A stretch of DNA of 58,364 bases from Lachnospiraceae bacterium (GTDB taxonomy: Bacteria > Bacillota > Clostridia > Lachnospirales > Lachnospiraceae), in contig JAEEIK010000031.1 of NCBI GenBank assembly GCA_016281335.1, positions 1 to 58,364 of the forward strand, written 5' to 3'. The notes under the pieces are model-generated. The model was not told the origin of the DNA, searched no databases, and saw only the letters and a program-made list of their open reading frames with translations. Position 1 is the stretch's first letter. Each line of letters begins with the position of its first letter. Positions 15,937 to 24,026 of this stretch are shown one piece after another. The position numbers and the translations under genes are program-made.

Positions 15937-17153
15937 GGGAAATTTATCTGGATAATTCGGCAACTACCAGGTGTTTTTATAATGTAGCAGAGGTGATGAG
16001 CAGATGCCTTACGGAAGAATACGGGAACCCGTCAAGCGCGCACCACATGGGACTGGTAGCAGAGAATAAGATAAAAGAAGCAAGAGAGATATTTGCAAAG
16101 CTACTCAGGGTAAAGGAGAGTGAGATCTACTTTACCTCCGGCGGAACGGAGAGTGACAACCTTGCAATACTCGGGGCAGCCAGGGCAAATAAGAGAAACG
16201 GCATGCATGTGATCACCACAAAGATCGAGCATCCCGCAGTTCTTAATACCATGGCGGAACTGGAGAAGGAAGGCTTTGAAGTAACCTACTGGCCGGTGGA
16301 TGAGGATGGTGTAGCTATTGTGGATGAGGCCATACAGGCGGTATCCGAGGATACGGTACTGATATCGATCATGCATACCAATAATGAGATAGGTTCCTTA
16401 CAGCCTGTAGCAGAAGTCGGACAGGTATTAAAGAGAAAGTACCCGAAAGTAATATTCCATGTGGATGCTGTTCAGGGCTTCGGAAAAGCACCGATCTATC
16501 CGAAGGAAATGGGGATAGATATGTTGAGCATCAGCTCTCATAAGATACACGGACCTAAAGGTGTGGGTGTCCTGTATATCTCCGAGAAGACAAAGGTAGC
16601 TCCGCTTATCTTCGGAGGCGGGCAGCAGAAAGATATCAGACCCGGTACCGAAAATGTTCCGGGCATAGTCGGCATGGGAGAAGCCGCAAAGACACTGTTT
16701 GCGGATATGGAGCATGACAGGGAGGTGCTGTATCGTTTAAAGGAAAATTTCGTAAAAGAACTGGCAGCGATGGATGACGTAAAGATAAACGGACTGCCGG
16801 GCTTGAGATATACTGCAGACATCAAGGATACGGATAAGAGAAACGAAGCAATCGAAAAAGCCGTACGCTTAAGCGCGCCTCATATAATCAGTGCATCATT
16901 CAAAGGTGTCAGATCGGAAGTGCTCTTGCACGCGCTTGAAGAAAAAGGTATATATGTTTCTGCCGGCAGCGCCTGCTCCACACATAAGAAAACCGAATCT
17001 GCCACACTGAATGCCATAGGGCTTAAGTCGGAGTATAAAGACTCAACCATACGTTTTTCGACTTCGGTATTCACATCCAAAGAAGATATAGAGGATACGG
17101 TGGCTGCGCTTCGGTCACTGCTTCCGGAACTTCGAAGATATACAGCCAGATAA
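15933..17153 (+). CDS. Cysteine desulfurase (IscS/NifS family)
   Basis: This PLP enzyme takes sulfur from L-cysteine as a persulfide. The 406-residue product has the N-terminal YLDNSATT motif, the PLP lysine Lys204 in SSHKIHGPKG and the active cysteine Cys348 in SAGSACSTHK. The relatively long loop around that cysteine suggests the group I (IscS/NifS) type. Two genes further on is thiI, whose enzyme needs persulfide from such a desulfurase. In many Firmicutes this paralogue sits directly beside thiI, so it is probably the dedicated sulfur donor for 4-thiouridine in tRNA. Here a two-component pair separates them. Confidence 0.93.
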   Translation: MREIYLDNSATTRCFYNVAEVMSRCLTEEYGNPSSAHHMGLVAENKIKEAREIFAKLLRVKESEIYFTSGGTESDNLAILGAARANKRNGMHVITTKIEHPAVLNTMAELEKEGFEVTYWPVDEDGVAIVDEAIQAVSEDTVLISIMHTNNEIGSLQPVAEVGQVLKRKYPKVIFHVDAVQGFGKAPIYPKEMGIDMLSISSHKIHGPKGVGVLYISEKTKVAPLIFGGGQQKDIRPGTENVPGIVGMGEAAKTLFADMEHDREVLYRLKENFVKELAAMDDVKINGLPGLRYTADIKDTDKRNEAIEKAVRLSAPHIISASFKGVRSEVLLHALEEKGIYVSAGSACSTHKKTESATLNAIGLKSEYKDSTIRFSTSVFTSKEDIEDTVAALRSLLPELRRYTAR

Positions 17154-17162
17154 GGAGAAGAC

Positions 17163-19295
17163 ATGCTTCCTTTCAGGACCAACCTTACAATATTCATAAT
17201 AGAATTTCTCTGCTCGGTGCTGCTGCAGACTTTCTATGCGGTATCCGAGTACGGAGTGGAGAGAGCTTTCCTTGCCGCCCTCGGTCTGTTACCGGTGCTG
17301 CTGGTCTTTCTGATCTCCTATCATATAGAAAATGAGAGGATAGTGGTATACTGCCTTCTGGTCGCGGGAGTATCTTCGCTTTACTATATGAGTTTTGTGA
17401 CTAAGACCCAGGGAATGCTGGTGTTTACTTTCCTTGCAACAGGTACCACCATAGCTCTCTTCCTGATCCAGCAGGCACTGATAGTTTATTTCGCTCTTAC
17501 TTCCATAATACTCGTAGCGATGATAGCCTTCCAGCAGGATCTGGTACTGACCTTTTTTGACAGCAGCCAGTATGTATCCTATATCACGCTGTATGCATTT
17601 GCAGGTGTGGCGCTGATCTTCATCTCCTACAGTGTGGAAAAATACAAGACCGAGATGGAGGAAAAGAATGAGATAGCAAGGGAAGCCCTGGAAGCAAAGT
17701 CTAACTTTCTTGCGAACATGAGCCACGAGATACGTACCCCAATGAACGCCATCTACGGTATGGCAGAACTTCTCGGAGAGAAGGATTTCAATCCGGAAGA
17801 AAAGGAATATGTGGCTACGATCAAACGTTCTTCAGAGAATCTGCTGTCTATCATCAATGAGATACTGGATTTTTCAAAGGTCGATTCCGGTAAGATGGAG
17901 ATAACGGAAGATCCGTACAGCTTTAACGAAATGCTGCAGGATGTGGTGACCATCATAGAGTTCCGTATGAGAGGCAAGAACATAGTACTCAGACTTGAGG
18001 TGGATCCTAAAGTGCCGACTACGCTTCTGGGTGATGAGACAAGGGTGAGGCAGATTCTCATAAATATTCTCAACAATGCTGTTAAGTTTACGAATCAGGG
18101 AGCCATCACCCTCGGCATACAATGGAAAGACGAGAGCATGGTATATAATACTGAACGGGGCCGCATGATAATACGCGTGCAGGATACCGGTATCGGTATC
18201 TCCGAGGAAAATATCAAAAAGCTGTTTACGGAATTCGGACAGATAGATACCAAGAAGAACAGGAACGTGGAAGGCACCGGTCTGGGACTGGCCATATGTA
18301 AAAGACTTGTTGATGCCATGAACGGTGAGATAAAGGTCAGCTCGAAGCTCGGAGTGGGAAGTACTTTCACCGTGGTGCTTCCTCAGAAGGTGTATGATTC
18401 CACGGAAAGCCACTTCGAATTCAGTCATCTGGAAAACAGGAGTACCAATACCTATACACCGGAGATAACAGCGCCGACCGCAAAGATACTGATAGTGGAT
18501 GACAACAAAGTCAATCTCCAGGTGGCCGCCGAGCTGATGAAGATCTTCGGCATAGAGGCGCAGACCGTGGAGAGCGGGCCGGATGCCATAGACAGGATAG
18601 CAAAAAAGACCCAGCGTTATGATATGATCTTCATGGATCATATGATGCCTTTCATGGACGGTGTGGAAGCTACCAGACAGATAAGAGCCCTCGGCGGCTA
18701 TGCCGCAAAGATACCCATAATCGCTCTTACCGCCAATGCGATAAAGGGTGTGGACAGGTTATTTATTGAAGCGGGGATGAATGATTATATACCCAAACCC
18801 GTACGTCTGGAACTCCTGGGAACCATACTCAAAAAATGGCTGCCGAAGGATAAGATATATGCATATGGTACTCCGGTAGAGGAAATAAAGGAAAGAGAAA
18901 GGGGCGCCGGCTGGGATCTTTTAAGTCTCGAAGAGAGGCTTGAACGTCTTGAAGGCATTGATATAGATACCGGCATCAAGAACTGCGGCGGAAAGAAGGC
19001 AACTTATATAGAGCTGCTCAGGACCTATTCCGGATCGAACCTTGCTTATCTGCTGGATGAATTCTATGAGAAGGAAGATCTGGAAAACTATGGGATAACG
19101 GCTCATTCCATAAAGGGAGCCAGCCTGTCCGTAGGGGCGACGGATATCGCCGATATGGCCTACAGCCTTGAAAGAGCCGCCAAGCGCGGTGATATCAATT
19201 ATATCTGGGATCATCATGAGGAGCTGACGGCGGAGTACAAGAAGATACTGAGTATGCTGCATGCCATGTTCAGGGTGCAGTCGACAACTTTCTGA
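17163..19295 (+). CDS. Membrane-bound hybrid histidine kinase with receiver and Hpt domains
   Basis: The 710-residue protein has about six membrane helices in residues 1-160. These are followed by a HisKA domain with His188 in NMSHEIRTPMN, a HATPase domain with the N box LINILNNAVKFT and a GTGLGLAI glycine box, a receiver domain with Asp492 in MIFMDHMMP, and a C-terminal Hpt domain with His648 in AHSIKGAS. All four phosphorelay residues are present. There is no extracytoplasmic sensor loop of note, so it may sense through the membrane. Its ribosome binding site (AAGGAG) overlaps the stop of the desulfurase gene. The LytTR regulator just downstream is the obvious output partner, which is inference. 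Confidence 0.92.
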   Translation: MLPFRTNLTIFIIEFLCSVLLQTFYAVSEYGVERAFLAALGLLPVLLVFLISYHIENERIVVYCLLVAGVSSLYYMSFVTKTQGMLVFTFLATGTTIALFLIQQALIVYFALTSIILVAMIAFQQDLVLTFFDSSQYVSYITLYAFAGVALIFISYSVEKYKTEMEEKNEIAREALEAKSNFLANMSHEIRTPMNAIYGMAELLGEKDFNPEEKEYVATIKRSSENLLSIINEILDFSKVDSGKMEITEDPYSFNEMLQDVVTIIEFRMRGKNIVLRLEVDPKVPTTLLGDETRVRQILINILNNAVKFTNQGAITLGIQWKDESMVYNTERGRMIIRVQDTGIGISEENIKKLFTEFGQIDTKKNRNVEGTGLGLAICKRLVDAMNGEIKVSSKLGVGSTFTVVLPQKVYDSTESHFEFSHLENRSTNTYTPEITAPTAKILIVDDNKVNLQVAAELMKIFGIEAQTVESGPDAIDRIAKKTQRYDMIFMDHMMPFMDGVEATRQIRALGGYAAKIPIIALTANAIKGVDRLFIEAGMNDYIPKPVRLELLGTILKKWLPKDKIYAYGTPVEEIKERERGAGWDLLSLEERLERLEGIDIDTGIKNCGGKKATYIELLRTYSGSNLAYLLDEFYEKEDLENYGITAHSIKGASLSVGATDIADMAYSLERAAKRGDINYIWDHHEELTAEYKKILSMLHAMFRVQSTTF

Positions 19296-19309
19296 CACTG
19301 TGGTATAAT
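19281..19309 (+). promoter_or_regulatory. Promoter for the LytTR regulator gene
   Basis: TCGACA (19281-19286), a 17-nt spacer and TATAAT (19304-19309). It overlaps the end of the kinase gene and lies about 50 nt before the regulator's ATG. Confidence 0.65.
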
Positions 19310-19356
19310 AGGACAAATTCAGAGGTAAAAGGAATTACTTCAGGGGGTATTTATAA

Positions 19357-20058
19357 ATGTTCAGGGTTGCTATCTGTGATGACGAGGCAACGTCACTGCA
19401 GCTTAATACTGCGTTGACGGAGAATATACTTAAAGAAGAAGGGATACAGTACGAGATACAGACCTTTGACAGCATAGAGAAGATGGCAGACTCTCTGACC
19501 AAACCCGGAGAGCTGTTTGATGTATTGCTGTCGGATATACTGGCCAGCGGGATGAACGGAATAGAGGCCGCCGAGAAACTCAGGAGTCTCGGTGAGAAAC
19601 TGGATATCATCTTCATATCCTCCACAGCGGAGTATGCGCTGGACGGATACAAGGTGCAGGCACTCAGATATCTGAAGAAGCCCGTAGATGTGGAGATGCT
19701 TAAAGAGGCACTGCTGATCTCCTACAGGAAGAATGCTCATAAGGACGGTCTGTCGGTCACCTGTGACGGCAAGCTTTATAATCTGGATTTCAAGGATATC
19801 ATATTTATTGAGAGTCAGGCCAGGGATGTGGAGATCACGCTGAAAGACCGTAAAGTGGTAACACATATGAAGATCTCGGATATGGAGAAGATGCTGCCCG
19901 AGAATTTCTTCCGCTGCCACAGATCCTATATAGTGAATCTGGATGAGGTGGAGAATATCGAAAGATACCAGGCTACGATGAAGAATGAAGATTACATTCC
20001 CATCAGCCAGCAGCTCTACACCGAGATGAAGAGCAGGATGTATCAGAATACACGGTAA
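19357..20058 (+). CDS. LytTR-family response regulator
   Basis: The 233-residue protein has an N-terminal receiver domain with the phospho-acceptor Asp60 in LLSDILASG and a conserved KK in LRYLKKPVD. A C-terminal LytTR DNA-binding domain follows (about 130-233), with the typical FFRCHRSYIVNLDEV segment. Such regulators usually control surface, competence or peptide-signalling genes. It has its own promoter and sits between the hybrid kinase and thiI; its natural LytTR partner kinases are of the HPK10 type, so pairing with a hybrid kinase is unusual. Targets cannot be read from the window. Confidence 0.93.
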   Translation: MFRVAICDDEATSLQLNTALTENILKEEGIQYEIQTFDSIEKMADSLTKPGELFDVLLSDILASGMNGIEAAEKLRSLGEKLDIIFISSTAEYALDGYKVQALRYLKKPVDVEMLKEALLISYRKNAHKDGLSVTCDGKLYNLDFKDIIFIESQARDVEITLKDRKVVTHMKISDMEKMLPENFFRCHRSYIVNLDEVENIERYQATMKNEDYIPISQQLYTEMKSRMYQNTR

Positions 20059-20066
20059 GAGGGAAT

Positions 20067-21245
20067 ATGATAAAAGCTTTTTTGATAAAGTACGCGGAGA
20101 TAGCGATCAAAGGAAAGAACCGTCCGATCTTCGAAGACGCGCTGGTAAGGCAGATAAGGCGCAGTCTGAAAAAGGTAGAAGGTTCTTTTCATGTATATAA
20201 GACCCAGGGCAGGGTGCATGTGGAGACCGAGGGGGAATATGACTATTCAGGCGCCATGGATGCGCTTAAGAAAGTATTCGGCATAACGGCTATCTGTCCG
20301 GCATTGGTGCTGGAAGATGAGGGCTTTGACAGGCTGAAGGAAGAAGTAGTCGCATTTCTCAAAGAGTCTTATCCCGGAGAGGAGAAGACTTTTAAGGTCC
20401 ATGCAAGACGCGCCAGGAAGAACTATCCGGTCAATTCGACCGAGATAAATGCGACCATGGGTGAGTATATACTTGAGAATATCCCGGGCTTCAAAGTCGA
20501 TGTCCACGAACCTGAAGTCATGGTGGATATCGAGATCCGTGAGAAGATATATGTTTATTCGAAGAGCATACCCGGCGCAGGCGGCATGCCCACAGGCACC
20601 GGCGGCAAGGCTATGCTGCTGTTATCGGGCGGTATTGATTCGCCTGTTGCAGGTTATATGATAGCCAAGAGAGGCGTGCTCTTAAATGCTGTATATTTTC
20701 ACGCGCCCCCTTATACCAGTGAGAGGGCAAAGCAGAAGGTGGCGGACCTTGCGGAGATAGTATCCCGTTATGCAGGGGAGATATGGCTGCATGTGGTCAA
20801 TTTCACCGAGATACAGAAGTACATTTATGAGAAGTGCCCTCATGACGAACTGACTATCATCATGCGAAGATACATGATGCGCATCGCGGAGAGGATAGCG
20901 GAGGAAACGGAGTGCATGGCACTGGTGACCGGAGAGTCCATAGGACAGGTGGCTTCCCAGACCGTGCAGAGTCTGGCTGTTACCAATGAAGTATGCACGA
21001 TGCCGGTGTTCAGGCCATTGATAGCTTTTGACAAAGAAGATATCATAAAGATCTCGAAAGACATAGATGCTTTTGAGACTTCCATACTTCCTTTTGAAGA
21101 CTGCTGTACCATATGGGTGGCAAAACATCCCGTGACCAAACCCAGCGCAAAGATAATACGCAGGCACGAAGAGAACCTGAAAGAACTGATAGATGAGATG
21201 GTGGAAAGGGCTGTTACGGAGAGAGAGGTAATAAAGATAGATTAA
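20067..21245 (+). CDS. thiI: tRNA 4-thiouridine synthetase
   Basis: ThiI adenylates uridine 8 of tRNA and transfers sulfur to make 4-thiouridine. The 392-residue product has an N-terminal ferredoxin-like/THUMP region (1-165) and a PP-loop ATPase domain with LLLSGGIDSPVAG (about 188-200). The rhodanese domain found in E. coli ThiI is absent, as is usual for Gram-positive ThiI, so an internal Cys must accept the persulfide. The start has an AGAGGGA ribosome binding site and lies 8 nt after the LytTR stop codon. The cysteine desulfurase upstream is the likely sulfur donor. Confidence 0.96.
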   Translation: MIKAFLIKYAEIAIKGKNRPIFEDALVRQIRRSLKKVEGSFHVYKTQGRVHVETEGEYDYSGAMDALKKVFGITAICPALVLEDEGFDRLKEEVVAFLKESYPGEEKTFKVHARRARKNYPVNSTEINATMGEYILENIPGFKVDVHEPEVMVDIEIREKIYVYSKSIPGAGGMPTGTGGKAMLLLSGGIDSPVAGYMIAKRGVLLNAVYFHAPPYTSERAKQKVADLAEIVSRYAGEIWLHVVNFTEIQKYIYEKCPHDELTIIMRRYMMRIAERIAEETECMALVTGESIGQVASQTVQSLAVTNEVCTMPVFRPLIAFDKEDIIKISKDIDAFETSILPFEDCCTIWVAKHPVTKPSAKIIRRHEENLKELIDEMVERAVTEREVIKID

Positions 21246-21249
21246 AAAA

Positions 21250-21268
21250 GCCTCCCGATAAGGGAGGC
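21250..21268 (-). terminator. Terminator of the minus-strand HPr-like gene
   Basis: A 7-bp stem (21250-21256 with 21262-21268) lies between the convergent thiI and HPr-like genes. Read on the minus strand it is followed by a run of six T residues, so it mainly ends the minus-strand transcript, but it could also slow thiI transcription. Confidence 0.75.
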
Positions 21269-21287
21269 CTTAGTAAGCGCAGAAAAG

Positions 21288-21527
21288 TTATTCTACTATA
21301 TAAGGCTTGATGGAACTCAGTATATCGGCTGCATCAGCCTCGTCAGTTGCATGTATATCCAGCTCTATGGGCTTGGAGATATCCAGACTGAATATGCCCA
21401 TGATGGACTTGGCATCGATGACATATCTGCCGGAAATAAGATCAAAGTCGCAATCAAACTTAGCTATCTCGTTGACAAATGCTTTAACTTTGTCTATGGA
21501 ATCTATCAATATCTGTACGGACTTCAT
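21288..21527 (-). CDS. HPr-like (Crh-like) phosphocarrier family protein lacking the active histidine
   Basis: This 79-residue protein has the HPr fold pattern, ending with a helix ADAADILSSIKPYI. The usual GxHARPA motif with His15 is missing and there is no histidine at that place. The serine region around HPr Ser46 is kept (DAKSIMGIFSLD). In this it resembles Crh, a regulatory HPr paralogue phosphorylated only on serine, but orthology is not shown. It cannot serve as a normal PTS phosphocarrier. ATG 21527 is chosen because GGAGG (21536-21540) lies 8 nt away; an in-frame GTG at 21536 overlaps that site. It is the only minus-strand gene with solid support. Confidence 0.88.
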   Translation of the reverse strand: MKSVQILIDSIDKVKAFVNEIAKFDCDFDLISGRYVIDAKSIMGIFSLDISKPIELDIHATDEADAADILSSIKPYIVE

Positions 21528-21550
21528 TGTAAGCACCTCCCTTCCCGTAT

Positions 21551-21579
21551 ATCTTAAAACATGAGAGGAAATAAGTCAA
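21551..21579 (-). promoter_or_regulatory. Promoter of the HPr-like gene (minus strand)
   Basis: On the minus strand TTGACT (complement of 21574-21579), a 17-nt spacer and TAAGAT (complement of 21551-21556) precede the gene by about 24 nt. On the plus strand, TTGTAA (21527-21532) with TATCTT (21550-21555), also 17 nt apart, may drive mtaB, so the two promoters would overlap. Confidence 0.7.
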
Positions 21580-21586
21580 GAGTACC

Positions 21587-22903
21587 ATGAAGACAGCGTC
21601 ATTGCACAATCTGGGCTGTAAAGTCAATGCATATGAGATGGATGTGATGGAGCAGATACTGCGCTCAAAAGGCTATGAGATAGTGCCTTTCGGAGAGAGG
21701 GCGGATGTGTGCATCATCAACACCTGTACGGTCACAAATATTGCCGACCGTAAGAGCAGGCAGATGCTGCATAAGGCCAGGAGCGAAAACCCCGGGGCCG
21801 TGATCGTGGCTGTGGGCTGCTATGTACAGACCGGTCTCGAGGAAGCTCTTAAGGATGAGGGCATCGATCTGTGCATAGGAAATAACAATAAGTCAAGGAT
21901 AGCCGAGATACTTGAGAAGTACCTTAATGAGAGGGAAGCGGGAAAAGCGGATAAGATGCCTGGAGGCGATACGGTCAGCGATATGAAGGACTGCCCTTAT
22001 GAAGAGATGCATCTTAAGGAACTGAGATCCAGAACCCGCGCATATATTAAGATACAGGACGGCTGCAATCAGTTCTGTTCCTACTGTATCATACCTTTTG
22101 CAAGAGGCAGGGTAAGATGCAGGGAGATCGAAGATATAAAGAACGAGGTGGAAGGACTGGCAGCAGCGGGCATCAGCGAGTTCGTGCTGACGGGCATAAA
22201 CGTAAGCGCCTTCGGCGGCTTGGAGCTGGTGAAGCTGATAAAGGAGCTGAATGCCATAGGGGAGGTTAAGCGCATACGTATGAGTTCCCTTGAACCCAGG
22301 CTGTTTACCGAGGAGTTCGTACGGGAGCTTAAGAGCATAGATAAGCTCTGTCCTCATTTCCATCTGTCCCTGCAGAGCGGCTCGGACAGTGTGCTTAAGC
22401 GGATGAACAGACATTACGGCACGGAGGAATATGCAGGGAAGGCTGAACTGTTAAGGCAGTATTTCCGTGACCCTGCCATAACCACCGATATCATTTCGGG
22501 CTTTCCCGGTGAGACCGAGGAAGAGTTTGAAGAGACCTATGCATTTGCGAGACGCATAGGCTTCTATGAGATGCATGTCTTCAAGTATTCCAGAAGGGAA
22601 GGGACCGTGGCGGCTAAGCTGCCGGGGCAGCTGACAGACAGGCAGAAGGCAGCAAGGTCCGAAAAACTCATAGCTCTCGGACATAAGATGAGCGAAGAGT
22701 ATGTTTTGCGGCATTTGGGCGAAGAGAGGGAAGTGCTCTTTGAAGAACTCAGGCAGATAAACGGAAAAGACTATGTCTGCGGGCATACACCGGAATATCT
22801 GCATGTGGCAGCAGAAGCCGGGGAGGAACTCTGCGGGAAGATATGCAGGGTGAAACTCAGCGAAGTATTAGGGGAAGAACATATTCTGGGGGTGTTGATA
22901 TAA
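21587..22903 (+). CDS. mtaB: tRNA t6A37 methylthiotransferase
   Basis: MtaB adds a methylthio group to t6A at position 37 of ANN-decoding tRNAs. The 438-residue product has the N-terminal MTTase domain with three cluster cysteines (NLGCKVN, INTCTVTN, AVGCYVQ). Next come a radical-SAM domain with CNQFCSYC at about residue 160 and a C-terminal TRAM-like domain. The HNLGCKVNAYE start is characteristic of MtaB rather than MiaB or RimO. The ribosome binding site is weak. The gene is divergent from the HPr-like gene and its end carries the promoter for the ireB operon. Confidence 0.95.
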   Translation: MKTASLHNLGCKVNAYEMDVMEQILRSKGYEIVPFGERADVCIINTCTVTNIADRKSRQMLHKARSENPGAVIVAVGCYVQTGLEEALKDEGIDLCIGNNNKSRIAEILEKYLNEREAGKADKMPGGDTVSDMKDCPYEEMHLKELRSRTRAYIKIQDGCNQFCSYCIIPFARGRVRCREIEDIKNEVEGLAAAGISEFVLTGINVSAFGGLELVKLIKELNAIGEVKRIRMSSLEPRLFTEEFVRELKSIDKLCPHFHLSLQSGSDSVLKRMNRHYGTEEYAGKAELLRQYFRDPAITTDIISGFPGETEEEFEETYAFARRIGFYEMHVFKYSRREGTVAAKLPGQLTDRQKAARSEKLIALGHKMSEEYVLRHLGEEREVLFEELRQINGKDYVCGHTPEYLHVAAEAGEELCGKICRVKLSEVLGEEHILGVLI

Positions 22904-22923
22904 TTTACATAATATTGTATAAT
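22895..22923 (+). promoter_or_regulatory. Promoter for the ireB-ruvX operon
   Basis: TTGATA (22895-22900), a 17-nt spacer and TATAAT (22918-22923), overlapping the 3' end of mtaB. The transcript would carry the second interspersed repeat in its leader. Confidence 0.75.
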
Positions 22924-22974
22924 ATTGAACGATTATGAGGAAGTATGCCTGATTTTCAAACTGAAGGGAGCAAA

Positions 22975-23021
22975 CCCCTCATCCGCCCCTGCGGGGCACC
23001 TTCTCCCCAGAGGGGAGAAGG
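22975..23021 (+). repeat. Interspersed double-hairpin repeat, copy 2 (in 5' leader)
   Basis: Same layout as the copies at 14133 and 52648: CCCCTCAT, a first hairpin (GCCCC 22985-22989 with GGGGC 22993-22997), then CCTTCTCCCC-AG-AGGGGAGAAGG. The first stem differs in sequence from the other copies but keeps its pairing. It lies between the promoter and ireB, so the hairpins would form in the mRNA leader. Confidence 0.85.
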
Positions 23022-23039
23022 CAGAAGGGAGAAATAGAA

Positions 23040-23330
23040 ATGAGTGACAATAACATTAGCAGAACACAGTTTTTTAAGGTGGAGCTGGAGCAGGTTGACA
23101 GCGTGAAGATGATACTTGAGGAAGTCTTCAATGCTCTGAGCGAGAAGGGCTACAACCCGGTGAACCAGATCGTTGGTTATATCATGTCGGGGGATCCCAC
23201 TTATATCACCAGCCATAAAAATGCCAGAAGCATAATAATGAAGGCTGAGAGGGATGAGCTGGTTGAAGAACTCCTGACCGAATATATTAAGAATAACGGC
23301 TGGGCAATGGAAGAGGAAGAGGATGAGTGA
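23040..23330 (+). CDS. ireB: IreB-family regulatory phosphoprotein (UPF0297)
   Basis: The 96-residue protein matches the IreB/UPF0297 family. In Enterococcus, IreB is a substrate of a PASTA Ser/Thr kinase and lowers cephalosporin resistance. The core [22 protein letters not shown] is the family signature, and Thr9 near the N-terminus could be a phosphorylation site. It overlaps ruvX by 8 nt, as in many Firmicutes. AGAAGGGAGAAA supplies the ribosome binding site just after the repeat. Confidence 0.95.
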   Translation: MSDNNISRTQFFKVELEQVDSVKMILEEVFNALSEKGYNPVNQIVGYIMSGDPTYITSHKNARSIIMKAERDELVEELLTEYIKNNGWAMEEEEDE

Positions 23331-23757
23331 TATCGGCAAAAGGATCATGGGGCTGGACTTCGGCAGCAAGACAGTGGGCGTTGCCTTAAGCGACCTGCTT
23401 AAGATGACTGCGCAGGGAAAAGAGATAATCCGCAGGGAAAGGGAGAATCACTTAAGACAGACCTGCGCCAGAATAGAGGAGCTGATACAGGAAAACGACG
23501 TGGAACTGATAGTGCTGGGATATCCCAAATATCTGAACGGCACTGAAGGTGAGCGCGCCGAAAAGACAAAAGAATTTAAAGAAATGCTGGAGAGGCGGAC
23601 AGGTCTTGACGTGATACTCTGGGACGAGAGGCTGACCACCGTTGCGGCAGACAGGTACATGGATGAAGCGGGGATCAAAGGCGCCAAGCGGAAAGAGCTG
23701 GTGGATGAGATCGCTGCTGTGTTTATTTTACAGGGCTATCTGGATTCATTGAATTAA
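23323..23757 (+). CDS. ruvX: Putative Holliday junction resolvase YqgF/RuvX
   Basis: The 144-residue protein has the RNase H-like YqgF fold: [16 protein letters not shown] at the start, LWDERLTT near residue 105 and [15 protein letters not shown] at the end, which hold the acidic active-site residues. YqgF proteins are linked to Holliday-junction cleavage and to pre-16S rRNA 5' maturation; the family evidence for the rRNA role is stronger in some bacteria. It lies between ireB and the DUF1292 gene in the usual order. Confidence 0.95.
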   Translation: MSDIGKRIMGLDFGSKTVGVALSDLLKMTAQGKEIIRRERENHLRQTCARIEELIQENDVELIVLGYPKYLNGTEGERAEKTKEFKEMLERRTGLDVILWDERLTTVAADRYMDEAGIKGAKRKELVDEIAAVFILQGYLDSLN

Positions 23758-23767
23758 GGGGGTAAAT

Positions 23768-24019
23768 GTGGAGAAGATAAAGATCGATACCGAAGACGGA
23801 GCCATAGAATTATTTATACTTGAGCAGACTGTTGTCGGCGGAAAGAATTATTACCTTGCTGCCGATGATGAAGAGGGGGATTCCGACGCATACATACTCA
23901 GGGATGACTCTGCAAAAGAGGATGAGGATGCGGAGCTGGTCTTCGTGGAAGATGAGTCGGAGCTGAAGGCGATAGGAGATATCTTTGCGAGCCTTTTGGA
24001 TGATACGGACATAGTATAG
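23768..24019 (+). CDS. DUF1292 (YrzB-like) protein
   Basis: An 83-residue, strongly acidic protein (many Asp and Glu) of the DUF1292 family, which almost always follows ruvX in Firmicutes. It starts with GTG after AAGGGGG at 23756-23762. No catalytic motif is visible and the function is unknown. Confidence 0.9.
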   Translation: MEKIKIDTEDGAIELFILEQTVVGGKNYYLAADDEEGDSDAYILRDDSAKEDEDAELVFVEDESELKAIGDIFASLLDDTDIV

Positions 24020-24026
24020 AGGGGTT

